From assembly GCA_049724395.1 (NCBI GenBank), contig JAUGWO010000069.1, positions 186,001-250,000 on the forward strand: a stretch of 64,000 bases of DNA, in the 5' to 3' direction. Under the pieces are notes generated by a model that saw nothing but the letters and a program-made list of their open reading frames with translations, made no database searches and had not been told where the DNA came from. This document shows, piece after piece, positions 46,312 through 57,173 of the stretch (positions within the stretch are counted from its first letter, which is position 1; every line of letters starts with the position of its first letter). The DNA comes from Spongospora subterranea f. sp. subterranea (lineage: Eukaryota; Endomyxa: Phytomyxea; Phytomyxea; Plasmodiophorida). The position numbers and the translations under genes were made by a program.

Positions 46312-46659
46312 ATGCCACTTCATGTGCTTAACAAGAAGTATCTCATCCCAGGGACGACGCTCAACACCTATGTGAAGTTCGAAATCGTGGACGGGCCCGT
46401 CCGATTCCGGACTCCACATAGATCATTTGAAAACCAGACGGGAGGGTTCGAGCCCAACGTCGCCACAAATGGCGATCGCCAGCGCTCAGAATTCGCAATT
46501 GTACAAGATCCCCAAGCACTGGCCATTCTCCATCGCTCAAAAGCCGAGAGAACAGCCCAGGGAGGACCTCTAATATCGTTTAGAAAACGGGGTGTTGAGA
46601 TGTCCTTTGACGAAGGCGTTGACTCCAACCTGTTGACTCATCACCATTTAGATCCATAA
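46312..46659 (+). CDS. Small unrecognised protein
   Basis: This 115-codon frame from ATG 46312 starts MPLHVLNKKYLIPGTTLNTY and ends at 46659. It has intermediate G+C content, no introns and no membrane segment, and precedes the PH-like gene by 33 bp on the same strand. The spacing and strand match the tight packing of the G+C-rich genes, which supports it being real. A minus-strand open frame overlaps it and cannot be fully excluded. Confidence 0.4.
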   Translation: MPLHVLNKKYLIPGTTLNTYVKFEIVDGPVRFRTPHRSFENQTGGFEPNVATNGDRQRSEFAIVQDPQALAILHRSKAERTAQGGPLISFRKRGVEMSFDEGVDSNLLTHHHLDP

Positions 46660-46692
46660 AGAAAAAACATCGACCCAACAGATTAATAATTT

Positions 46693-47980
46693 ATGTCGGC
46701 GACGACGATTAATTTAACCGGCCATGAGATCATGGACTCGGCCCTGACGGTCAACGCGGTCCTGACCAGCGCCGTCAATCGCGTCGGGTCGGAATACGAC
46801 AAACTCGGGTGCGACGACCTGAAGGCGACGACGACGGAGGAGGTGCGATCGCCCGATCCGGACGACCTGAGCGCGGCCGTCGACGGGATTGTCGATAGCG
46901 CCATGAGCGACCTGTCCGACCAATTCAAGGCGATGCAGGTCCCATCTGGACACGTTCTTGCAGGCGATCCGCCAGCACGTCATCGACCCTGATTCGCCAT
47001 CGGCCACGTCCGACGTCAGCGACTGGGACGACCTGTCGCGCTGGCCCGATATCCATCGCCGGCGCCAGTCGATCCCCGACAGCGACAGCGACATCGGCTC
47101 CGAGATCTCGGAGGTGATCTCGCCGCCGCGATCGCCGCCCGTCTTGGACGATGCGTTCGCGCTCACCCCACAGCTGTCCAAGAAGCGCCTGGACGTGTTC
47201 AGCGAGATCGAGCGACCGGAACCCACCGCCGATGACGGCCTGATCAAGTTGGTTAATCGCCGCGCCCACCCGCGTCGCGCCATTCGCGATTACGTTCCGG
47301 ATCCGTTGCCGACAGTGCCGTTGCCCGACGACGTCATCTATCGGCAGATGCTGGACGAGCTTCAGGAGATGCAGTTCGCGCCCGAGCAATCCACGTTCAA
47401 CATGGTCGTGAACAAGGACGGCCGGACCCGATCGTCCAACCACCAGCTATCGCAGCCGAACCCGCAGCGATCCAAGGCCGAGTTCGCCGTGATCAAGCAC
47501 GGGCGCCGCGGGCGCCCGAAACCGAAGACGCTCCAGATCGACACGTTCATGGGCGTGATCTCGTGGGAGTCCGGCAGTATATTGATGACCGACGTCAAAC
47601 AGATTCGCTGCGGGCGACAGACGACGACACTGAACCGGCCTCACGCCGCCATGGCCTACGAGGGACTGTTCGCCTCCGTCATCACCGCCAACCGATCTCT
47701 CGACCTCGAGTTCCGATCGCGCCCCGAGCGGAATCGCGTCGTGGGCCAGGTCAAGGACCTGATCGCCGCCTATCTGGCGTCCGAAACCAATCGCCATCTG
47801 ACCTGGCAGCTGCAGCAGGCGCCGTCGCTGGGCGACGTCTCCGCCACGGCCGTCGCCGCCGAGCGATTGAGCGTCGCACCGCTCGCAGCCTTTCCCAATA
47901 TTCAGTCGCTGAAGAACATCGTCCGACGGGTCGTCCTGCGACGGCAATCGTCCCCCTCGTGGACGATCCGCCATTTATAA
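46693..47980 (+). CDS. Putative PH-like domain protein of the second G+C-rich island
   Basis: Two overlapping frames (46693-46938 and 46964-47980) become one protein of about 420 residues if a 25-nt GT..AG interval at 46939-46963 is an intron (QFKAMQ then AIRQHVIDPD); otherwise there is a frame break. The middle is acidic and Ser/Asp/Pro-rich. The C-terminal 150 residues look like a PH domain of the phospholipase-C/EF-hand-linked type: FMGVISWESGSILMTDVKQI then RCGRQTTTLNR, ANRSLDLEFRS and VVGQVKDLIAAYL follow the pattern i----I--ir-G, rsLdL and w---l---l. Such domains bind phosphoinositides or G proteins. The assignment is by pattern only. Confidence 0.5.
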
Positions 47981-48225
47981 ATGTAATTTAATTGTTTGAA
48001 CAACACACACAACGAGCGCGATGATCGTCCCATCACGAAACGAGAATCGCGGAAACGGGTGGGAGTTGGCGAAATGGGAAAAACGTGTCCTTCCGGGGAT
48101 CGTTTTCGTGGAGATATTTTTTTTTTGGTCTGAGAAAATGGGATTGATTGATCGCGTGTCTATTGTGAATAAATATCGTGGTTTGAGATTAGTTGGCGGG
48201 GATTATCATAGATCGAGCGAGGTCG

Positions 48226-50550
48226 ATGCCCAAGAAGAAGGATTCGGGCGATAGTCCACGGGCGTCAATATCGCGTGAGAACGGGGCCGATGGTGATCGC
48301 GACCCGGTTCAAGGCCCGTCAGATCCGCCAGAGGATCGTCAACCGCCCGAGGTTAAGAACCCCCATCCGGCGCAGTTGACGACGACGCCAGCTCAGGATC
48401 GGCCAGCGCCAGACAACGCGCCGATCGTGGACCGAATCCAGGCGGACGATCCCGCCAGGAAAAACCTTCCCCGGACGCAGGCGACTATCGCCGAGATCCC
48501 AGCCGAACCGGCCGCTGTCAATTCTGATGGCGATGGGGTCAACGGAGGGATGACGAACGAGCGAGCAATCGGCGGCAAGGAACAGTCTGGCGATAGCCAG
48601 AGGATCGTGGATTCACCCGATAACCCCATGACGGATCGGGTGGCGCCAAGCAACTCCGTTCAGAGGTCGGGCGATCGAGACGACAGATCGGCAAAGGCGA
48701 CGACACAACAACAACAACCGTCAACGGAATCGATCGGGAGAACGTCCAGGCGCGGGTCGGTGGATCGAAAGGGACAGCTCAGTTTATCAGGCGATCCGCC
48801 TGCGAACTCACAACAATCAGCAGAAGCGATTGTGGAAACCGGACGACGTGCGTCTGTTGGAAAATCGGGAACAGGCGATGGATCGGCGAAGGAGGTGGCG
48901 GACGACGGCGATGCGGCTGAACAGAACCCGCAGCGACAGAAACAGGTCGGAAAACGGAATTCCAGTCGGAACAAGGCGAAAGGGCGTAAGTCTGAACAGG
49001 AGATGGCAGCGCCGGAAACGGGGACCGGGGATGAGCCGAGGGAACCGAAAGGGGAACCGCAGCAAAAACCCAAAAACCGCAGGAAAAGCCGTGGAAGTCG
49101 GTCCAGTCTTGGCGATAAACCGGCCGTGATTGAAGACCCGGAGACGGTCGAGATCAAGGAACGGATCAAACAGTTCGCGAACGATATCAGGGCGTCGGCG
49201 GCGGTCGGGAAGTCGCCACCCGAGGTCAACAATGACGACGACGACGACGACGACAAAGCGGCGCCCAACACGACCAGGAGATTGTCGGCCGATGCGGCTG
49301 CCTTTGTCCCGATGACGGCTGCGAATCCGACCACGACCAGCACACAAATTCCGGCTACGGCCGTGTTCGCTCCCGAGTTCGTTCCGACGAATCCGGCAGC
49401 GCCTGTCGTTCCTCGTGAGAATGTGGATCAGGTCGGGGCCGAGGCGACGCCGGCGATCGGGTCCGGTAATGTCGAGAGCGAATCGACGGATGTGGTTGGG
49501 GATCAGAAGGCCGACGGGGGCGATCGTCCCGGTATCAAGGAGCGGATCAAGCTGCTTCAGCAGCAGGGGATCGCCGTTCAAGGTGGGAATAGCGAGGACG
49601 GAGTGGGCCCAGGCAATGGCGCTACGGGCACGGACGCCGTTGGCAGCGGCAGCCATCGCCCGGAACAGGCGACGGGATTGGCGACCGATAGGATCAGGCA
49701 GCTCAATACGGCGTCGGGGAACCAGGTCGAACAGGGAATCGGGGAGAAATCGACCAATTCTGGGAAACTGGGAACCTATTTGTCCGTTGAGAGGGCGTCG
49801 TCCGGTCAAGAAATCGACGTCGATTCGATCGATCTGGAGGAGGTGCTGGAAGCGCCATGCGCGTCGATGCAGATCATCAAGAAACCGATCGAGGTGAACA
49901 AGCAGGGATCGGTCAAGAAAGGTATTGGACATCAGCACCTTTCGCCAGCGACGTCGCCTGAACCCGAATCGACCCCTGATACGGGCGGGTCAACGACCGC
50001 ATCGAAACCCGCCAAGACCGCACCGAAACCGCTCAACCAGAAGGACCGATCGGGCGCCGATGAACAGATCGAACGGGCGCTACGTGGGCGAACTGACCCA
50101 CGTCCTAAACAGCTGGGGGCGTTCACTAGTTCGGCCGCCGCCACCGACCATGCGCCAGTTCCCATCATGATCATGAATCCGGCGGAAAGACCGAAACTGA
50201 AGAAAACCTCAGGAACCTTCTCGGCGGCGAATTCAGTCACCGGTCCCGATCCGGAATTGAGCGCAACAAACGCAGTTCAGACGACGGAACCGGCACCGGT
50301 GGAGAATCCTAACGTTGTTCCACCGGCGATCGAGGCGAAATCGGTTCTAGTGGTGGAAACACCCGTTGTTCAACAAGCGATCGAGGCGAAACCGGCACCA
50401 GAGGAAGCGAAACCGGTCGAGAAGGCGCCAGATCCCAAGGCGGATGTCTCAGCGATAGTCAATCCGAGACCTGTCGTCGTGGATGATCCACAGCCGACGA
50501 ATGAGTCGAGTCCGAATCCCTCGTCGACCTCGTGTTGTATTATCGTATGA
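48226..50550 (+). CDS. Large disordered protein with C-terminal CaaX box
   Basis: This 774-codon intronless frame starts at ATG 48226 (MPKKKDSGDSPRAS). It is low-complexity throughout: Asp, Pro, Gln, Ala, Lys and Arg runs, a DDDDDDD tract near 49230 and an Ala/Pro/Glu-rich end with repeated AIEAK. A short motif recurs three times: VEIKERIKQFANDI (about 49150), PGIKERIKLLQQQGIAV (about 49530) and ATDRIRQLN (about 49685). It ends SSTSCCIIV, a CaaX prenylation signal with an extra cysteine that could be acylated, so it is probably tethered to a membrane. It shares the G+C-rich, intronless style of its neighbours. Confidence 0.7.
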   Translation: MPKKKDSGDSPRASISRENGADGDRDPVQGPSDPPEDRQPPEVKNPHPAQLTTTPAQDRPAPDNAPIVDRIQADDPARKNLPRTQATIAEIPAEPAAVNSDGDGVNGGMTNERAIGGKEQSGDSQRIVDSPDNPMTDRVAPSNSVQRSGDRDDRSAKATTQQQQPSTESIGRTSRRGSVDRKGQLSLSGDPPANSQQSAEAIVETGRRASVGKSGTGDGSAKEVADDGDAAEQNPQRQKQVGKRNSSRNKAKGRKSEQEMAAPETGTGDEPREPKGEPQQKPKNRRKSRGSRSSLGDKPAVIEDPETVEIKERIKQFANDIRASAAVGKSPPEVNNDDDDDDDKAAPNTTRRLSADAAAFVPMTAANPTTTSTQIPATAVFAPEFVPTNPAAPVVPRENVDQVGAEATPAIGSGNVESESTDVVGDQKADGGDRPGIKERIKLLQQQGIAVQGGNSEDGVGPGNGATGTDAVGSGSHRPEQATGLATDRIRQLNTASGNQVEQGIGEKSTNSGKLGTYLSVERASSGQEIDVDSIDLEEVLEAPCASMQIIKKPIEVNKQGSVKKGIGHQHLSPATSPEPESTPDTGGSTTASKPAKTAPKPLNQKDRSGADEQIERALRGRTDPRPKQLGAFTSSAAATDHAPVPIMIMNPAERPKLKKTSGTFSAANSVTGPDPELSATNAVQTTEPAPVENPNVVPPAIEAKSVLVVETPVVQQAIEAKPAPEEAKPVEKAPDPKADVSAIVNPRPVVVDDPQPTNESSPNPSSTSCCIIV

Positions 50551-50911
50551 CATATTCGTGGTCGGGGTTTATATATAAAGTGTATTCATTGTCGACATAT
50601 GATCTTGTGGGCAAATATATTATCATCATCATTCACGAACAAACATATTGATCGAGAATACATTGGTAAAAAACCCTGAACATTTGCTGGTAATCAACAG
50701 AGTTGGACTTCCCAGTGTGCGCAGCGATTTGATAAAAAATATGAAATCTACAGAATTTGACTGGAGTCACAACCTGTTCTATGTTCAATCCATCACTCGC
50801 CTGTTTGAATCCCGAAATGAATAACCGCTGTGAATTACGATCGATTTCAGCGACCAGCGGTCCACGGGGGGTCATTTATTGGTTGTCGTTTGTGCAAGGC
50901 ACCGGTCCTCG
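50551..50911. other. Intergenic
   Basis: A+T-rich 3' flank of the CaaX gene and upstream region of the peptidase gene. A minus-strand 80-codon open frame (50875-50633) has no recognised domain. Confidence 0.4.
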
Positions 50912-51556
50912 ATGGAGAGAGTCGGCCAGATGACGGCGGTGGTTACCGGGTTCGGCCCGTTCCCTGGAGCTCCTGTCCTTAATCCTTCGTGGGAAGCGGT
51001 CCAGCGCCTGCCGACGACATTATCGACCGACGCCGGATCGATGACGATCATCGCCAGGCAATTACAGGTCGATTATGAACGAACACGTGATGAGATCAGC
51101 CGCCTTCATTCAGAATATTCCCCCGATCTCACTCTGCATTGTGGCGTTGGAAAGGACTCCATATTCGGTAAAAGCACGTTGCTCGATCGATGTTTTAGTC
51201 ATGGTTAATCTGAATACCGACAGCGTTGGAACAAGTCGCCCATTATGGTGGATATGATCGTGTTGATAATGTTGGGAATATGGGTATTGGTGTCGGATCT
51301 GATCCAGAACAGGTTCTGTCCATTGATGGCACGCTCATCATCTCAGATTCTGGACTATTTGCACCAGTTCGATTGGCCAGCTCCTGTGATCATTTCAACA
51401 AACGCCGGGCGGTTTTTATGTGAATACGCCCTTTTGCAGTCGTTGATATTATCACCGGATACCTCCGTCGCTCTGTTCTTGCATATTCCTAACAATGTCC
51501 CTCTTCAACACTCAATCGACCTCATCGTTGCGATTTTGAAATTCTTCCTTGAATGA
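50912..51556 (+). CDS. Pyroglutamyl-peptidase I (peptidase C15)
   Basis: The ATG at 50912 opens MERVGQMTAVVTGFGPFPGA, the family N-terminus (TGFGPF---NPSW). Introns at 51168-51223 (56 nt) and 51313-51346 (34 nt) restore one frame. The catalytic Glu is in FALEQVAHYGGYD, the Cys in STNAGRFLCEYALLQSL and the His in ALFLHIPNN. The enzyme removes N-terminal pyroglutamate from peptides in the cytosol. The length of about 184 residues is slightly short of the usual 200-215. All three catalytic residues are kept, so it should be active. Confidence 0.85.
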
Positions 51557-51687
51557 TGCCTTTTATATGATAGAAAACCTAATCTATTTTTCACTACACC
51601 ACTTTTCCTTATTGAAAGTCATTGGGAGAAAATGGTCAGACGAAGGCACGCGACTGACCTTGTTAGTGAGCGAATTCAGATTAGAGT

Positions 51688-52311
51688 ATGGCCGATGGTG
51701 ATGAGGCCAAGGGCATGTCACCAAATTTCGACTCATATACGCCCATGGAATTTTTGCACTACACTATCGGGACGTTAGACGACGCGTTGGGGAATAAAGC
51801 CGATAAGAAGGTCCTATTTAGAGCAGATATACCCTGTCACGTCGCGAGATCCAAGTCAACAATCCATGGGAAATCGCTAAAGAACGAGTTCAATATGGAG
51901 CTGGAACAAAAGAAGACGAGTTTTGTGAACTGCTCTCAAAATCATTTCGCCTCCAAATCTACAAATGAAAACAGTCGGAACACCACGTTCAAAAAAGATC
52001 TGATCAGGATCCATAACCCAGCAGTGATGTTACTCGACAAAGACGAAAGTATCCAGAGAGAACTGAACAACGAGAAAAAAAATCGTAATAAGAAGCAGAT
52101 ATGGCTAGTGAACAATCACCGGATGGGCGTCACCCTCCAACAGGCAAAACAAGACGAACGAAACCAGATTCGAAGGAAAACTGCAGCGGCGAATCGACAA
52201 TGGCGTTTACGCCACTGGATGGCGCAAGTCGACTATCCAAGAACCCCGATTTACATTCCATGCGTTCGGATGCGATATATGACAATGAAAAATGGCGCGA
52301 AATATAAATAA
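51688..52311 (+). CDS. Unrecognised basic protein
   Basis: This is a 207-codon frame from about 51688 (MADGDEAKGMSPNFDSYTPM). It is Lys/Asn/Arg-rich with a charged helical middle (DKDESIQRELNNEKKNRNKK). From 52101 a second plus-strand frame reads with better composition (MASEQSPDGRHPP to IYDNEKWREI, ending 52307), so the true C-terminus may lie in that frame through an unseen splice. No domain is recognised. It is convergent with MED10. Confidence 0.4.
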   Translation: MADGDEAKGMSPNFDSYTPMEFLHYTIGTLDDALGNKADKKVLFRADIPCHVARSKSTIHGKSLKNEFNMELEQKKTSFVNCSQNHFASKSTNENSRNTTFKKDLIRIHNPAVMLLDKDESIQRELNNEKKNRNKKQIWLVNNHRMGVTLQQAKQDERNQIRRKTAAANRQWRLRHWMAQVDYPRTPIYIPCVRMRYMTMKNGAKYK

Positions 52312-52325
52312 TCTAAAGAAATATA

Positions 52326-53132
52326 TTAGCCAAGAGGATCCCGTTCGTTCCATGCATTGATTTTGGCCTGGAATATATCCCTGAAAATCCTGGTAGAAAA
52401 TACACGACCTCGGGTGGCGTCGTTCTTCGACCGGCATACGTCGGCGAGTTCTTTGGTGACCGTATCGGGATTTCCTCCACTATCAACTTTACTAAAATAC
52501 CACAAGTCAGACGCAATTAAACAAGTTCGCGAACAATGAGCACTTACATCAGCACGCGAATAGGTACTTCCACGTCAATTTTGGAGGATATTTCGGATAC
52601 CTTATTTAGGTCGTCCATGAATTTCCTGACATTGGCGTGGAACACTTTTTCTTGAGAAGCATCTGAGAAATTTTCTACGACGACAGCACATTGCCATAAA
52701 TTATCGATAATTATTTCAAGCTGCCTCTCCAGTCCATCTAAGTCGTTTTTTGATTTAGCATTGGTGGCTTCAAGAAAAGCCCTATAGCCGTCATCATGTT
52801 CCAATTCTGGAACGGCCTCGACCTACAAGAATATGCATGAGCAGGAATCCATTGAAAAGAGTATTATCACTACGGGAACTGGTCGACCGAATAGATTGAC
52901 GTCATCAGCCATGGTGGTTCCCTCTTGGCCGCTGATATCCATGGGTACTGGCTCCGCCTCCTGGACCGGAATCTGTCCGGTGATCAGTTTCCTCCATATT
53001 ACCCGCGCTCTCGGCAATCATCGCCTCTGGCTCCTGTACGTCGGGCGCCGCCACGGCTGCCGCAGGCGATTGTCCCGCCGCCGACGAACTGGATCGGCGT
53101 CTCGACGATCGTCTGGGGGTAGTCGACACCAT
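52326..53132 (-). CDS. MED10: Mediator complex subunit 10
   Basis: Exon 1 begins at ATG 53132 (MVSTTPRRSSRRRSSSSAAG, a disordered N-terminal extension). Exon 2 contains LERQLEIIIDNLWQCAVVVE and KVSEISSKIDVEVPIRVL, and an intron then leads to KVDSGGNPDTVTKELADVC and DIFQAKINAWNERDPLG at the stop 52326-52328. This is the MED10/Nut2 pattern (L---l---i--L-q--v, then VP--v---vD-G-NPd--t-e). MED10 sits in the middle module of Mediator, which links activators to RNA polymerase II. The D-GNPD signature and the order of blocks make the call firm. Confidence 0.85.
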
Positions 53133-53213
53133 TATCGTTAATCAATTTACCGAAATAATCTACGGAATAAATATTCGTGACGGTCGAGTCATTCAGTTGA
53201 CCCAGTTATACTC

Positions 53214-53395
53214 CAGTTATCGTGAGTGACAATTCGTCAACTGCCACATTCGGTTACCCAGTTATCGTGAGTGACAATTCGTCAACTACCACATTCGGTT
53301 ACCCAGTTATTGCGAGTGACAATTCGTCAACTGCAACATTCAGTTGACCCAGTTATCGTATCGTGAGTGACACAAATGGATAATTGTTCATACAG
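53214..53395. repeat. 45-bp minisatellite, about four copies
   Basis: Units starting at 53214, 53259, 53304 and 53350 read CAGTTAT(C/T)G(T/C)GAGTGAC then AATTCGTCAACT, CACATTCGGTTACC. It lies in the spacer between the starts of MED10 and the ABC gene's 3' end. Confidence 0.85.
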
Positions 53396-53471
53396 ATTGT
53401 ATTTCACAGTACATGGATGAGAGTTTGAGTAAATCTATTAGCTTTGATTTATTATCTATAAATACATGGTT

Positions 53472-55401
53472 TTACTGAAGCTGCCGCCGTACGAGGTGCG
53501 CGTACATTCCGTTTCTTTCCAACAATGACGTGTGCGAACCTTGCTCGGATATGCGCCCTTGATCGATGACGGCGACCAAGTCGGCATTCTTTACTGTCGA
53601 TAAACGATGAGCGATGACAATTACTGTACGACCTCGCATCAGTTTATCCAGCGCGTCCTGAACAACAAATTCACTTTCAGCATCGAGACTCGACGTGGCT
53701 TCATCGAGAAGAAGAATTTTGGGGTTCAATAAAACTGCTCGTGCGATGGCGATCCGTTGCTTTTGGCCTCCTGAAAGGTGCAATCCACGTTCACCGACGA
53801 ATGTTTCATAACCCCGCTCGAAACCCATAATAAACTCATGCGCATTCGCAGCCGACGCCGCGCGTATAATACTTTCCATCGACGCCTCTTCCATTCCAAA
53901 CGCGATGTTTTCGCGAATTGAACACGCAAAGAGCACAGGCTCTTGAGAAACAAGCCCGATCCGTCTATGCATCCAGGTTACGCTGAGGTTGCGAATGTCT
54001 TGACCATCTAGCGTGATGACACCAGAATTAGGATCGTAGAACCGTTCAATCATAGCGAAAATCGTTGACTTCCCACCTCCACTGGCGCCAACAAGCGCTG
54101 TCATCTTACCGGTTTCAAACGCAATGTTGATACCGTGCAGAACCGGCGTGTCAACGCGGGCTGGATATGTGAATACGACGTCTGACATATGCAGGTCACC
54201 AGCAAATTTGCTGGGTTCAAGCCCGCCTCGAATAGGAATGGTAGGTTGTCGGTCGATTAGCTCAAAGACTTTGGCATTTGCTCCCATAGCCTTGTAAATA
54301 TTGGAAATAAGGCCCGAAATACCGGCAACGGATTTACCAACGGTAACGGTAAGGAGAAGAAAACTCGTTAAAAGGCCCACTGTTAAAGAAGTCTGACCTA
54401 ACACCAACATTGACCCAGCCCAGAGAATGAAGACTGTCGATAATGGCGCCACCGTTGCCATGAACCCAACAAAATAGCCGAACAGCAGAGCCACACGAGC
54501 ACCCAGCTGATATGTCTCATTGATTCGCTCATTATAAAGAACTGTCTGGTGATCCTCACTTGAGAATGCCCTCACTGTTCTGATGTTCGAGAACGATTCA
54601 TCAGCGACTTCTGAAGCGCGTGCTAGTGCGTCTTGAGTTCTGCCGAGATAGATTTCGAACATATCGACCGTATAAGCGTCCAACAATGGCAACTGCTGGT
54701 ATAACGGATAACATCAAAATAGATAATTGCACCGATAGCTTGAACAAGTAAACTGCAAAAACATCGAATAATTTCAGAAAAAAGCAGTAGCTAACAACAA
54801 ACAACCGACTTAAGCCAAGGCTAACAGTAGAAACCATCTGAAGCGCTTTGCTGAGATTACTGGTTATAGCGTTATTCAAAACACTAGTGTCCGACGCCAG
54901 ACGGCTAACAAGTTCTCCCTAGAGATACGTTAGTACACGTTGCACACACCGGCAACGCTGGTTTCATACTGTGCGAGTTTGATCGAACATTGATATATCT
55001 TGCCGAATGCAGCTATAGAAGAGCTGTTTTCGAATTCGGGCAACGATTCTTTCCCCAGACAGAGAGAACAAAAACCCCCGAAGAAAGGCAAAAATTCCAC
55101 CAATCAGAACGACCAGTACCAACTCAAAAATCGTCTTATTAATGACGACTCTGGCTATGCTCCTGTCAAGCTCTCCTCGTGAAACTTTGACGAGCTCATC
55201 GACGACCCGGCCGATGAAGATCGGCACAGCCAGCGACGTGACGGTTGACACAACCAGGGCGACGCTGGCCAGCAGCAACAGCCATCGTTCTGGGTACGAC
55301 TGTCTAAGCAGGCGCCTGATGGTGAGCGGCTGGGGCGAGGTATCGTATGGCTGCGACTCTAGCAACGGCTCCTCCAGACTGATAGAGACGGACACAGCCA
55401 T
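53472..55401 (-). CDS. Half ABC transporter, ABCB8/ABCB10/TAP-like, with one frame break
   Basis: The gene starts at ATG 55401 and ends at TAA 53472-53474. The membrane half has the N-terminal segment WLLLLASVALVVSTVTSLAV, RIRKQLFYSCIRQDISMFD, GELVSRLASDTSVLNNAI and SILMLSVIPAVAIVG. The ATPase half has Walker A GASGGGKST, the Q-loop LVSQEPVLFACSIRENIAFG, signature LSGGQKQRIAIARA, Walker B ILLLDEATSSLD and H-loop IAHRLST. ABCB half-transporters dimerise to export peptides or other substrates; those of this type are often mitochondrial or ER-located. Introns at about 54910-54955 and 54750-54806 keep frame. One base too many near 54645 separates RYVRNLSRQ from TQDALARASEVADES, a region normally continuous. 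Confidence 0.85.
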
Positions 55402-55809
55402 GACGCAATAGGGAGGATCTCGCCTGCCTCGGGCCCCGGTCTCGTTGTGATAATACCCAGGACCGTGAGGTCAAGACAGTCACAGCCACAGACCGACACT
55501 ACTGCCCAACTGTACCGGCCGTTAATCCCATGCCAATTCCAGCCAATGACCGCAGAGTCTGCGGCCGTCAGACACGGAGCCGCCTTTTTTGCTGCAGTTT
55601 AACCCGCACACGACAGGAGGTGGAGATTGAATTGAGGGCCTGGTTTGTATTGATCTCGTCAGCGTTCTATCCGGAATTATGAAGAAATAACGGCGACTCG
55701 TCAAATTGAAATGGTGCATATCTGCAACCCGTTTAGTGATAGATATACAGGTAGATTCGAGTAATCAGGCGGAATACGCGAGTGAATAATTAGACCTCAT
55801 TCGATGGAG
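55402..55809. other. Intergenic
   Basis: Upstream region of the ABC transporter and 3' flank of the MED17-like gene. No feature is seen. Confidence 0.4.
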
Positions 55810-57173
55810 CTAGATTAGTGCTTGTTCAACGACCAACTTGACCAATGAAGCACTATAGCACTGGACCTGATATGCCCGCTCGGGAGCTGATACGATGCAA
55901 ACCACGATATTGGTATCGTCAACAATCACTTCCGCAAGGAGCGATTTGCGAGAATGGATACGCCAAACGGTCTTGAGATAGGAATCACAATGCAGCTGTG
56001 TCAGGTCCAATACCCTTCGATGGCGTTTGAACAAGGAAAACAGTGTACTTGAGATTTCTTGGCAAAGATAACCATGGTCCACGAATTTGAGAGTTTTTGA
56101 AAACGCCAATGATAATGGCTGAGAAAAGATAACCTTGGACTGATGATCTAAATTACGATAAAAGTATATCAATTGTGATAGTGCCGCAGCCGATATTTCT
56201 CCCGACAATGAAGTTCCATTGACGTCAAAATTTGAAAGAACCTCAATTCTGCAATGAAGGCCTTGCCAAACGATTCGATCGGGATGACGCTGGCATCTTG
56301 TCAAATTATTCGCAATGTTGCTCGATATAAAATCATAAGCAAATCGGTATATCCCCGATTCAAATCTGTTTCTGAGCTCGTCGAAAATGGATGGGCAGTC
56401 CGGGATATCAGCGAGGGAGATGTGCCCATCGGAAAGTTGAATCAAGGGGATCAGCTTCGGACGCGTGGAACTGACTGAAATATCGATAGCCAGAGATTTG
56501 TTAGGAAGGCGGGTAATCAGCCAGAATTTGCTCAACTTCCTCAGGTCGGCAGTGAAATTATCAGTGACGGTTGCCCCAGCTTTAATTCTTGTAGCGCCGC
56601 GCCTGAGGATCGATGCAGCTTCACGTAGATGTGAGCGTTTAGCTCTGATAACTAACAGATTCCTTGAACCATCTCCTTCCACTGCAGGAGCTGGCGCAGC
56701 TTGGGTGATCGTAAAACCGGCCCGATTGATAACTTTGTCGATGAGCACGCCCAAATTATCCATTTGAAATTTCGCCATGCTGAAGTAATCCAATGTCAAT
56801 ACGTTCAAACGTTGTATGATCTCTTACTTGATAAATTGTTCAGCCTGAATGATGGGGTTTGCATCTGACGCTGGGTCGTCTCTCTTCGCTGCATTGTCAT
56901 TGTTCATCGACTCCTCTACGAAAACATTATGAACGTCGACAAAAAACTGTTCCAGCTTCGATAAGGTTCTATCAAGCAGTTAGGAACAACATTCACACAC
57001 GATGCTAACCCGTACACTTCTTTAACTTCATTCTGCTCTGGCCCCGCAGATACAACCGGATTATTCACCAGGCTGTCAATTTGGACCTTTATCTGACTGC
57101 TGTCTAACGGCATAGCCGAAATCTTTTTCCTCAAAATCGACTCTCCCCAGTTCTGAAATCCCAAATGAATCAC
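55810..57173 (-). CDS. Probable Mediator subunit 17 (Srb4-like)
   Basis: The large exon (about 56784-55810) has VIRAKRSHLREAASILRRGA then NFTADLRKLSKFWLITRLPN and LAIDISVSSTRPKLIPL, following the MED17 pattern in which a helical bundle is followed by f---L--lr--W-l and D-s-r. A second exon (about 56910-56828) and an N-terminal one (57173-56916, including MPLDSSQIKVQIDSLV) precede it. MED17 is the scaffold of the Mediator head. Total length is short against the usual 500-700 residues, and the C-terminal half is divergent, so this is a tentative call. It lies only 2.7 kb from MED10. Confidence 0.45.

Noticed and set aside
46447-46470. tRNA T-arm-like GGTTCGAGCCC
   Set aside because: No acceptor, D or anticodon arms around it, and it sits in an open coding frame. 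Similar GGTTCAAGCCC in the ABC gene is also coding.
48817-49938. 373-codon minus-strand open frame in the second G+C-rich island
   Set aside because: It is Arg/Leu-rich shadow coding caused by the G+C-rich codon pattern of the plus-strand gene. No start or domain supports it.
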